This document shows, one piece after another, positions 47,201 to 53,520 of a DNA stretch of 64,000 bases (positions are counted from its first letter, which is position 1; every line of letters starts with the position of its first letter). Source of the stretch: Membranipora membranacea (lineage: Eukaryota; Bryozoa; Gymnolaemata; Cheilostomatida; Membraniporidae); contig OU612068.1 of NCBI GenBank assembly GCA_914767715.1, positions 14,508,001-14,572,000 on the forward strand, read 5' to 3'. The notes beneath the pieces are model-generated. The model worked only from the letters and a program-made list of their open reading frames with translations. It did not search any database and had not been told where the DNA came from. A program made the position numbers and the translations under genes.

Positions 47201-49277
47201 GTTGTTTTGGAAAATTTGCAAATTCTTTTGATGCAAAACATGACTTGCTCACAATTTTGCCTCTTATCATTTCAGAAAGTGCAGATTCACTAGATATGAG
47301 GGTAACTAAAACTTTCTCAGTGCGGAGTAGAATTCCTACCTGTGAGATAATCATATCACCCAGGAAGTGATAGGCATGCTGTAGTGTTGTCCTGATTGCG
47401 CAAGTTAAAGACTCCGCCTCCGATAACGCGACTTCATCAATTATCTCCTCCTGTAAATTATCACTTAACTCAACTACAGACTCATCAGACCGGTCATAAA
47501 TCGCTACAATCTCCTCCCTCTTATTTTGAGTAGAATCCATTGTGTTGAGATCTGTCATGGTCTCAGCTATATTCATCAGAAAAACATTCCGATACATATT
47601 TAATCACAAAACATTGGCTGGTTTGTAGCTTGGGAACAAAATAGTTTTTGCGAATATAAGCCCAAACATAACCTGGGAAGTTTGACGACGCTAACAATAG
47701 AGACAATATTCTTCTTGCTAAGTTTTAACATCACAAACCAAGCGCAGTCTACAAAGATGTGTAATTTTGAAAAACAACCATTCAGATGAGAAAGAACAAA
47801 GCCTTCAAGGCAAATCTCGCACAGGCCAGACTACATGAGCAGCTTTGTGCAAAATTTTAGCACCGATTCATTTGTGTCTACCTCTGGCACAGAGAACAGT
47901 CTCCAGCTGGCTGATCCTTTTCTCCAGCTCTTCCGGCTCTTCCAGTAATCCTCCTATTATAGATGATGTCATACCAAATATTCTCACATCATCATAGTGC
48001 TGGCTATTCTTTAACAGGGACACAATCTCAGCGTACAGAGACCCCGGCTCAACAGCAACATGACAGTCATCAAACACCATCAGATTGACACAGGAGAAGT
48101 CTGAGAAAAACATATTATGGGATCAACATAGTATCGACATACACACAATTGATGCATCACTATGATATTTGCATCTCTGATACTGACTGAGTAGTTATTG
48201 ATTTCCAGCACCAAAACATTTCCACAATCAATTTCTATAGGTAGTATTTATGTTGGTTAAACATTGCAAGGTTAAGTCGCTCGCCACATTCCAAAGAATG
48301 AGCAGCAAAATAGTGGGGGGAGGGGGGAGGCCGCAATTTCTACGCCAGGATGTTCTCTGTTTGCACACCTGGGGGCCAACCGAACCCCAGTAATCGATGG
48401 ACTGCAGTGGGATCCGAACCCACAACCTTCAACATTTGTATGCTGAAGGACCAGTGCTCTAACCAACTGAGCTAACTCATACTCCAATACTGTTATAAAG
48501 AGAGATGGAGTGCAATGAGTTGTCTTACCTATATCACCATTCTGCAGCATGCCAACACACTGAGAAGCTTGTACACATATCACATGGCTCTGATCAATGT
48601 TATCACGGACAGATTCCTGGCTGGTCATCCTGTGAACTGTGAATGGTGAATGATGGCTGAGTGTCTTCTCATTTTGTTTACAAGACTGCAGCCCTGCATC
48701 ACCTGTGTAAAATAAATAGATGTAGGAGATATGCTGCTGTTTTGAAATGTTATTCTTGCTAGAAAAAAAATGCCAAAAAAGCGTCAAGCTTCCGCTATAC
48801 TTGCATGCTAGAAAAAAAGCATGCCATTGTTAAATTTGCCAGTGTGCGGGAATAATTTCACAGCATGATCAACAATACAACTGACCATCAGGGCTGATAT
48901 AGAGTGTCTTTTTATCCTTGCGCTGTTCTGTCATCAACTTCATCAACATGACCGGGATGAAGCATAGTCCAGCGTCATTGCTGACACAAAGGACTGTATT
49001 GTGTTTCAGAGCCGAACACAGCAGCTCAATCTATAGAAGAAGAAAGAACGTTTGCTGGTTTCTGTTCAAAAGAGTGAGGGGGGACAAATATTAGCACGAA
49101 ATATAAATATTACAAACTTACAGCTTAAGAATTGTTATAGATATGTTAAGAGCTGCAGGTTCAACGAGACAGACAACCCTAATTATGTCTATCACCTCAT
49201 ACCTGATAAGTAGGTGGTGTCAGTCGGTCTTCCAGAATAAATTGAGTAGCCTTCTGTCGGCGAGCTTTCCCACTCAT
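4468..49277 (-). CDS. DICER1: Dicer, RNase III ribonuclease with degenerate helicase (33 coding exons)
   Basis: Exons 5' to 3': 49203-49277, 48886-49030, 48529-48702, 47882-48100, 47340-47566, 46894-47064, 46452-46605, 45097-45206, 44381-44561, 43666-43818, 43044-43243, 42746-42847, 42182-42348, 41853-41985, 41527-41602, 40976-41121, 40364-40540, 39669-39879, 39192-39344, 38633-38804, 38169-38396, 37020-37226, 35336-35545, 24337-24515, 13720-13855, 12179-12351, 9956-10065, 7836-8078, 7057-7155, 6355-6508, 5681-5846, 5125-5200, 4468-4612. Junction phases agree throughout except exon 21/22, where either a weak GT at 38172 or an acceptor 7 bases inside exon 22 restores frame. The product is about 1,755 aa (human Dicer 1,922). 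The ATG at 49275-49277 follows an in-frame TAG at 49305-49307, and the stop is at 4468-4470. Domain order is helicase, DUF283, platform, PAZ, RNase IIIa, RNase IIIb, dsRBD. It cuts pre-miRNA and dsRNA in the cytoplasm. Both RNase III centres look intact; the helicase does not. The symbol is given by family; 1:1 orthology to human DICER1 is inferred. Confidence 0.95.
7476..7523. repeat. Palindromic mini-element with 9-bp (or 8-bp) direct repeats
   Basis: The 9-mer gtctgatcc occurs at 7476-7484 and 7515-7523. Between them, arms reading catagacttaat and attaagtctatg pair around a short AT loop. If the element is taken as CA...TG, it spans 7484-7514 with 8-bp flanking repeats. Confidence 0.75.
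7631..7665. repeat. Palindromic mini-element with 7-bp direct repeats
   Basis: The 7-mer gtgtaag at 7631-7637 and 7659-7665 immediately flanks a 21-nt palindrome (7638-7658) with arms caatgaact and agttcattg. The arm ends match those of the element at 33371-33399. Confidence 0.8.
8079..9955 (-). other. Dicer intron between exons 27 and 28, no gene seen
   Basis: This 1.9-kb AT-rich intron contains only short chance ORFs without family motifs, for example around 9279-9728. No repeat family was recognised. Confidence 0.7.
10754..10803. repeat. Older copy of the CAGAGACT palindrome
   Basis: Arms cagagact and agtctttg (10761-10796) resemble those of the element at 19551-19592. The flanking 7-mers gtgcgac and gtacagc match at only 4 of 7 positions, as expected for an older or chance case. 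Confidence 0.4.
11851..11991. repeat. Two-copy tandem repeat, period about 82 bp
   Basis: The stretch beginning gcttccattttgtgaccctg recurs at 11851 and 11933 with nearly identical following bases (atcatatcataatcataatc). Confidence 0.85.
12352..13719 (-). other. Dicer intron between exons 25 and 26, nothing recognised
   Basis: This 1.4-kb intron contains only short ORFs without motifs, and no repeat structure was seen by eye. Confidence 0.7.
16866..16872 (+). promoter_or_regulatory. TATA box of the nested Rho-like gene
   Basis: The sequence gcgtataaaacc places TATAAAA 42 bp before the ATG at 16914. With the usual 25-30 bp spacing, transcription would start near 16895-16900, giving a very short 5' UTR. 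This supports an independent promoter inside the Dicer intron. Confidence 0.6.
16914..18060 (+). CDS. Atypical Rho-family small GTPase nested in a Dicer intron
   Basis: There are two exons, 16914-17184 and 17564-18060, with a phase-1 intron (gtaagg ... ttgcag), encoding 255 aa. The N-terminal extension is about 50 residues. G1 is GDSQCGKTS at 56-64, matching GxxxxGKT/S. Rho-type segments follow: [16 protein letters not shown] at 122-137 and [15 protein letters not shown] at 151-165. G4 is THSD (usual TKLD) and G5 is SSAL (usual CSAL). The G3 motif DTAGQ is replaced by DTDSN at 106-110, so the catalytic Gln is gone, as in GTPase-deficient Rho relatives such as Rnd. The C-terminus ends CFFKKHKSI with a basic cluster and one Cys but no CaaX box, so standard prenylation is not expected. 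It lies antisense to Dicer with its own TATA box. The assignment to Rho rather than Ras rests on the FSL...ASF and [11 protein letters not shown] segments. Confidence 0.85.
17447..17474 (+). repeat. Heptanucleotide microsatellite (tactgtc)x4
   Basis: Four exact copies of tactgtc lie in the intron of the Rho-like gene. Confidence 0.9.
19544..19599. repeat. Palindromic mini-element with 7-bp direct repeats
   Basis: gtatgat at 19544-19550 and 19593-19599 flanks a 42-nt foldback (19551-19592) with arms cagagactat and atagtctctg around an AT-rich, partly paired centre. Confidence 0.75.
20706..21577. repeat. Imperfect tandem repeat, two full units and one partial
   Basis: Unit 1 (about 20706-21040) and unit 2 (about 21079-21400) share gatctgcaggaaat, caatctggttattta, aaaacacatcgataaccgat and catcataccattgttt in the same order. 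Unit 3 (about 21417-21577) has only the second half. Units 1 and 3 both end cactgttatggcattatgta. The family is not recognised and no ORF of note is present. Confidence 0.85.
25425..25490 (+). repeat. G-rich dispersed repeat, copy 1
   Basis: Contains gggggccgtcgg, then tggggc...agagtcttggggg and gctcagacta, the same order of blocks as at 63474-63540. Confidence 0.65.
26230..26350 (+). repeat. Diverged SINE-related fragment (tail half, plus orientation)
   Basis: The blocks ggcgcagacattgcggc, cactatctcaacgtccattc and gaatgtggtgagtgac follow the tail of the 48271-48483 element read on its own strand (ggcgtagaaattgcggc ... gaatgtggcgagcgac). No tRNA-like head is present here. Confidence 0.55.
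28981..29055. repeat. 75-nt hairpin, pre-miRNA-sized
   Basis: The left arm aggtcattgaactgaa pairs perfectly with the right arm ttcagttcaatgacct. A small internal asymmetry (cagg against ga) is followed by gagacatt paired with aatgtctc, leaving a loop of about 21 nt. It could be a miRNA precursor or a foldback transposon remnant. Confidence 0.6.
29121..29182. repeat. 62-nt hairpin next to the previous one
   Basis: The left arm atgaaccaggatcgctgtga and right arm tcacagcgatcatggttcat pair with one mismatch, and pairing continues into an alternating AT centre. Outside the pair of hairpins, 29066-29089 and 29210-29233 form a diverged inverted repeat (ccccaacctt ... aaggttgggg), so the block has a nested inverted structure. 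Confidence 0.6.
31722..31800 (+). repeat. G-rich dispersed repeat, copy 2
   Basis: A run of at least 10 G is followed by catcgggcagggggtaagaa and tctggggagct, parallel to copies near 25425 and 63474. Confidence 0.55.
33030..33122 (-). repeat. Internally deleted SINE-related copy
   Basis: ggtcggagcacacctgggg and tgagctacctcct match gatcgaagcacacctgggg and tgagccacctcct of the copy at 58514-58720; the tRNA-like promoter box between them is lost. Confidence 0.5.
33364..33406. repeat. Palindromic mini-element with exact 7-bp direct repeats
   Basis: gatcaag (33364-33370 and 33400-33406) directly flanks a perfect 29-nt palindrome (33371-33399) with arms caatgaactccctc and gagggagttcattg around one A. 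Confidence 0.85.
36183..36300 (+). repeat. Dispersed repeat (pair with 52136-52240), copy 1
   Basis: ttaaagttagctagtatcaa and attttgg, then aagtaaagaggttga, parallel gtaaagttagctggcattag, attttgg and aagtaaaaagggtga at 52136-52240. Confidence 0.6.
36692..36709. repeat. 18-nt perfect palindrome
   Basis: caaggagttaactccttg is nearly the same as the element at 55583-55600. The flanking 7-mers ttctatt and ctccaat agree at only 4 positions, so insertion is not shown here. Confidence 0.5.
38633..40540 (-). other. Dicer platform and PAZ domains (exons 17-20)
   Basis: Exon 17 begins the platform ([33 protein letters not shown]). Exon 18 holds [17 protein letters not shown] and [13 protein letters not shown]. 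Exons 19-20 give [34 protein letters not shown] and [10 protein letters not shown], ending [10 protein letters not shown]. Known role: PAZ holds the 2-nt 3' overhang and the platform the 5' phosphate of the pre-miRNA, which sets product length. Confidence 0.9.
40976..41985 (-). other. Dicer dimerisation (DUF283) domain (exons 14-16)
   Basis: The segment starts at [12 protein letters not shown] across exons 13/14, matching the invariant NRYCARLPSD start of DUF283. It continues through [14 protein letters not shown] and [15 protein letters not shown] to [12 protein letters not shown]. This dsRBD-like fold lies between helicase and platform and is known in other Dicers to bind partner proteins or RNA. 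Confidence 0.85.
42746..43818 (-). other. Dicer helicase lobe 2 (exons 10-12), motifs V and VI altered
   Basis: Exon 10 gives [20 protein letters not shown], the IIFVERRYTA motif IV region. Exon 11 gives [20 protein letters not shown], where most animal Dicers have TSIVEEGVDIPKCN. The exon 11/12 junction gives YIKTKSRARS in place of YVQSKGRARA, so the Gln and Gly of motif VI have become Lys and Ser while both arginines remain. The changes fit relaxed constraint on ATP hydrolysis together with the lost P-loop. Confidence 0.8.
43460..43605 (-). repeat. MITE-like element with terminal inverted repeats, copy 1
   Basis: Ends gtcttttaattgga (43460-43473) and tctaattgaaagac (43592-43605) are inverted repeats with 2 mismatches in 14. 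Inside is a second foldback (atcgctcactca / gtgagtgagcgat). The reverse complement aligns along its length with 53628-53762. It lies in the Dicer intron between exons 10 and 11. Confidence 0.75.
44381..47064 (-). other. Dicer helicase insertion domain and acidic linker (exons 6-9)
   Basis: Exon 7 carries [16 protein letters not shown], matching the LGPWCADKV segment of the animal Dicer Hel2i insertion. Exon 8 carries [18 protein letters not shown], matching TPKVIKLLEILRKYKP. Exon 6 has a Pro/Glu-rich loop ([18 protein letters not shown]). Exon 9 has a Gly/Ser tract followed by an acidic run ([19 protein letters not shown]), where vertebrate Dicer also has an acidic linker. The acceptor of exon 6 (gttaag at 47065) has a poor pyrimidine tract, so its 5' edge is less certain. 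Confidence 0.75.
47340..49277 (-). other. Dicer helicase lobe 1 (exons 1-5), ATP site degenerate
   Basis: The N-terminus runs into TPPTYQ then [15 protein letters not shown], the usual Dicer RxYQ-ELL start. At the P-loop, residues 40-50 read [11 protein letters not shown] where the family has CLNTGSGKTFI. Alignment is gap-free, so the lysine and threonine of motif I are replaced by Leu and Cys. Motif II at about residues 142-145 is DDCH instead of DECH, and motif III reads MTSS in place of LTAS. The fold-defining hydrophobic strands remain ([17 protein letters not shown]). The lobe is likely retained as a structural or RNA-binding part without ATPase activity. Confidence 0.85.
48271..48483 (-). 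repeat. tRNA-derived SINE, full copy in a Dicer intron
   Basis: On the minus strand the head reads gagttagctcagttggttag, an RNA polymerase III A box within a tRNA D-arm. About 35 nt later comes gggttcggatccc, a B box in a T-arm. A non-tRNA body and a tail ending ggaatgtggcgagcgac follow. The flanks of the tRNA-like part cannot form an acceptor stem, so this is a SINE and not a tRNA gene. Confidence 0.8.
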
Positions 49278-49966
49278 CACTGCACAGGTGAGGACTTTTC
49301 GCTTCTATACGTTCAACAGGTTATTTGGTCCATGAGTTATATAAATTAATATATCCAATCAAGTCCGGTACAGTTGATCATTCACTACAAAAAAAAGTAA
49401 GTCTTAGTTGTTTATAAACAAGTTGCCACATGCTGAAGAATGGTTGATGTTATATTCATCACTTGCTGAAAGGCTGCAGTTGATCTCAATTTGAATGCTA
49501 AGCCGAGAAATAATGGTTTCTAACGAACATCAGTAGTGAGTACACTGTGCAATCAGTTGGGTTCACTTCAAGGTTTGTTCGATGTTGCTTGGTGATATAT
49601 GGCGCCAACCGATCGGACCACCTGCTGATCCTAGTCTAAACTCAATTGGTAATAATAGTTTGATGTGCTTACAGGACTGGACACAGTCTAAAATAGGTTG
49701 CTCTTCCCTGGCTGCACATCAAGGTGTATAAAGCTGAAGTGATATTTGTTTCAGATGGTGAATTTGATGTCGTAATTTTAATGGAATATGTGTCATTGTT
49801 GCTGGACATGGTAATACCACAACCACATATTGTTGACAATCCACAACAAGGTCCCTGGTTTATCCAGTTAAGTTAAAAATGTCATACACCTACAGTGAGT
49901 AGGAAAATGAGACCCTCAGACAACTATCTATGGACTACTAACTATCTGAAATACCACTATCTAAGA

Positions 49967-50054
49967 ATGGGCCCTGGGACCTACATGCTCTACATTGCCA
50001 ATGTCCAGTATCAACCACATTGGCAAAGCAAGGAATGTAAGTCCCAGGGGCCCA
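49967..50054. ncRNA. Candidate pre-miRNA hairpin upstream of Dicer
   Basis: The 88-nt foldback starts tgggccctgggacctacat and ends atgtaagtcccaggggccca. The arms pair over about 36 nt with several bulges and mismatches, and the inner acattgccaatgt pairs with acattggcaaagc-type sequence, leaving a loop near ccagtatcaacc. The size and imperfect pairing resemble a miRNA precursor more than a fresh palindrome. Expression is unknown, and it could equally be a decayed foldback element. Confidence 0.45.
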
Positions 50055-51654
50055 TGATTGCCAGTATGTATGTATGTATGTGATCTATCTAATTTTATAT
50101 GATATTGCTTGCATTTATGTGCTATTAGATATTTGGTAGGTAAGGTAACACTTTACAAATTGTTTAGAATACCAGCAGGAAGAGAGAAATTTGGCTTGCT
50201 TGTTTTTAGCTAGGTGGTGATATTCTTAATGCTTATACTATAGATAGCCCAAATGATATGCTATTAATTTTAGACAAAGTCAACCAACCTGAAAAAGTTT
50301 TTCCAACATGCAAATAAATGTCGTTACTTGCCTCGTTATGTAATTTCAATAAATAATTGGCCAATGAGATTGTTTAGATTGGATTCTAAAGTCCCACAAT
50401 GCACCGAGAATCATAATTATGGAAGAGCAACTCCAAGTTTCAACAAACAAACTTGCTGTTAGCAGGGAGGGTGTTAGCAGCTGCCTTCCTACCTGCTACC
50501 AGCAGGGAGTTTGCCCCCAACTCCTTGGCAGCTATGGGCTCATAGGTTCAATGAGAAATTGATTAGACATGCACCATCCTAGCCGGAGCCCATAGAATAT
50601 GATATGTGTATACTTTATATACTATTGGAAATCTTTTACATATTTGATTGGTGTGCTCTCATAAGACGAATCTAAGGCTTTGGGCTTAATATATCATGAG
50701 CGACTCATACACGCTGAGTAAACAGCATGATCATTTAAACCCTATCTTTGAAATCAAGCCAAACTTACAAAATTTACTCCACAGCAACTGATATACCAAC
50801 CTCATAAAATCTGAACCCTTGATGAACAAGTATCTGCTTGCTATTTCACCAACGTCCTTGATTTCTGCAATCCAATCCAGCGTATGCTGAATCGAACAGA
50901 GGATTTTTACATTACACAACAAGATCGATTTGAATCTAAACATGCTAAAAATCTTTTAGGTGTTATTTCAATTGAAAACTTATCCTAACCCCTTAGGCTC
51001 ATTCCACTGCTTCCATGGCAAACAAAATAATGTTTTTGTTATTAAAAAGCTGAAAAAGTATGTGACTGTAGAAATTGATCAGGCTGTATTTATAGGTAGG
51101 GACAGGGCGGCAATAGCCCTACCACTTTTCTAGCAGGTGTCAGTTTTGATAAATTCCCTAATTTTTATTGCAGAAAAGTAAAAATGATCAACCACAGTAT
51201 GGATCAGATATAATGTGATGTCCCTCTTCCGAAATAGGGCTGAAAGTAGCTAGAAAGTGCCTCTATTTCCTCTGGTGGAAGGTCACTATAAACTCCTAGG
51301 GAGAAGACACTACAGCGCCCCTCCTGCACCCACCCTACCTGGCCCTACCACTCAAAACGTATGAATACAACCTTGCTATCATACCTTGTACCTTGGTAAC
51401 AAAGCCAAAAATCCAAAACCCTAGGAAAGATACCCAGTTAGGTAATAGAATGGAATAAAAACATCAGCTACAGAGCAAACCTACAAACCTTTCACAGTAA
51501 AAGAAACTTTTCACAAGTTTGTCAAATCAAGATTCACATTATAGACAACTCAGACAGGAAAGAAATAACATAACAATAACAAAATCAATAAGTAGCATCT
51601 AACATTTTAATTACATTTCGAACCTAATAAAATCGGCCTTATGGATCTTGCATC

Positions 51655-51765
51655 ATTGATGGTGAGATGGCGCAACCGGTTTGCACGCTTTTTATACACA
51701 ACAAGGCGAAAAGTGCCATAGTGGTTGTGGGTTCGAGCTTTGACGGTTGAATGTTCCAGCTCCTC
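51655..51765 (+). repeat. tRNA-derived SINE head of a second family
   Basis: gagatggcgcaaccggtttg resembles an A box (tggcgcaaccgg). About 50 nt later gtggttgtgggttcgagct resembles a B box (ggttcga). The anticodon part is scrambled, so this is not a functional tRNA. Confidence 0.6.
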
Positions 51766-52135
51766 TCCTGATACTGTCTAATGTTGTGAACTTGTCTTCT
51801 CATTTATTTATTTGTATTCTCATCTGTTTATTATTTTCTCTTGCTCTCCTGCTCCTGCAATGTACTATCCTACAGTCCTACTGATTTATGTTTAATATCA
51901 AAGTTTTGTCTAAATGTAAATGTGAGCGTATAATAAGGTCAACAAGTAATATTTGATAAACTTCACAAACTCATTTTTTTCAAGTTTTCAATAAATAACT
52001 TATATATCGTGATTATAGCTATAGCCTCCCAAATTTCATCAAGACAGGCTAATAAGACTGCTACCATCATTTTTGGTGAGAATATCCATAGCCCCTATAG
52101 TATGTATCCTTGAGTCAATGTTACCTAGAACTTAG

Positions 52136-52240
52136 TTTAGCTAGCATGGGGGGTGACGTAAAGTTAGCTGGCATTAGATTTTGGTTCGCTGAGGTTGGAG
52201 TCTACATAAAGTAAAAAGGGTGATTAAATGTTAGCTTGCA
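52136..52240 (+). repeat. Dispersed repeat (pair with 36183-36300), copy 2
   Basis: Shares the order of blocks with the copy inside the Dicer intron: gttagctggcattagatttt, then ctacataaagtaaaaaggg. Confidence 0.6.
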
Positions 52241-52750
52241 CAAAATTATGTTTTTACAAGCATCTGTTACATGGGGAACTTTTCTTCTTGTGAACACTCA
52301 ACTCCTTTAGGGAAAATGCAAAAGAAAACATGAAAACAGGTAGGATTAACCTGATAGTAATCGGTCACTGTTTGATAACAGAATCTTTAATATCAATAAA
52401 AGTGAAAGTTGGCCACAAAAATTAATTTCTTTTTCATTACATTGCATTATTCAAATATGAATCTAAAGTTTGAAGAAGCTCAATGTTTGAAACGGTCATT
52501 ACATAGCAGCTAAATTCTATGAATTTTCAACATGTACCCATTATCATTGTGATTTACAGTCAAACATCAACATTCATCGACAAGCAATGACCTAGTCCTT
52601 ATTTTCTCACCTTGCACATCAGTTGTTTAATTATCAGACCTGTTACCTCAGTGGCTTTACGCACCAGTAAGTACATAACCATTTTATAAGGGTGCAGACC
52701 ATAACCATAACACCGATGTTTTCACAAATATGGAGAGTAATGCTCATGAA

Positions 52751-52843
52751 ATGCTCACCACAGGTAATAAAACCCTTCTTGTATCTACCACCAGAATTAT
52801 TCTTAACCTCGCCATTCTTGTTGTGATCATGGACGGAACTACC
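52751..52843 (+). CDS. Tentative first exon of the astacin gene (signal peptide)
   Basis: ATG at 52751 opens 31 codons with a hydrophobic core (IILNLAILVVIM) followed by DGTT, signal-peptide-like. Joining at 52843 would give the phase-0 junction that exon 53521-53589 needs. The donor there is gtctct, which is weak, and no other support is present. The true first exon may lie elsewhere. Confidence 0.25.
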
Positions 52844-53520
52844 GTCTCTGAGGCTAATGATATATAAATATATAATAATAAACCATTCATCACTGGAGAG
52901 TGAGAGTGAATGGAGGCAAAGTAAGGAATTAACCAGCGTGATTAGAGATGTTTCTTACAAGACTGCAGATATGGTTACTTACATTGATAGTGCTTATGAG
53001 ATTAGGAGCTGGTATAAATGTAAGTCTATTTCCTCATGTCATTTACAATTCTCACTAGGAGATAATAAGAATGTTTGACTCAAAGTCAAGTTCAATAAAA
53101 CATTATCTGTGCATCCCACGATTATGGTTGTTATCCTATCAAATTAACATGTTATATACAAATTATTGTTTTACTTGTTCCATATGGTTTAAGATAAAAT
53201 ATGTCATAGCAATTTTGTGTCTCAATGTGTTGACATGATATTTGATTAAAACTGCATAAGCTTCTTCATCCAACCCAGCGGTTCTTTAATGTTGCCACAC
53301 AGTGGTTTACATTTCCCTCATTTATCACCTGTGATAAAACAACCCCCTCCCCCGGCTCAACAGGGCCAGTAATAGGGTAATATTAAAAATAGCAATAACA
53401 ATAGTAAAGGGCGATAAATTAAAACAAGAACCTTCAGAGTTTGGAGCTTACGTAAAGACTTGTTGATCAGATTTCAATTTTGCTTTATATTTGAATTTTT
53501 GACTTATTGTGTTTTTCTAG

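Larger units (their letters stand above)
49278..53520. other. Divergent intergenic region between Dicer and the astacin gene
   Basis: The Dicer 5' UTR and promoter must lie just above 49277; no clear TATA box was seen. The region holds a pre-miRNA-like hairpin (49967-50054), a tRNA-derived SINE (51655-51765) and a dispersed repeat (52136-52240). The unplaced first exon of the astacin gene should be near its right end (one candidate at 52751-52843). Confidence 0.65.

Noticed and set aside
48405-48478. Possible tRNA gene on the minus strand
   Set aside because: A and B boxes are present, but the anticodon arm is distorted, no acceptor stem forms, and the match continues into a repeated body with other copies in the window; it is a SINE.
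48272-48787. 171-codon open frame on the minus strand
   Set aside because: It is a true Dicer exon (48529-48702) read through into an intronic SINE; the splice sites and phase show only the exon part is coding.
52857-53078. ORF considered as the first exon of the astacin gene
   Set aside because: Its good donors (gtaagg near 52920, gtaagt near 53020) are phase 1, whereas exon 53521-53589 needs phase 0, and it lacks a signal-peptide-like start.
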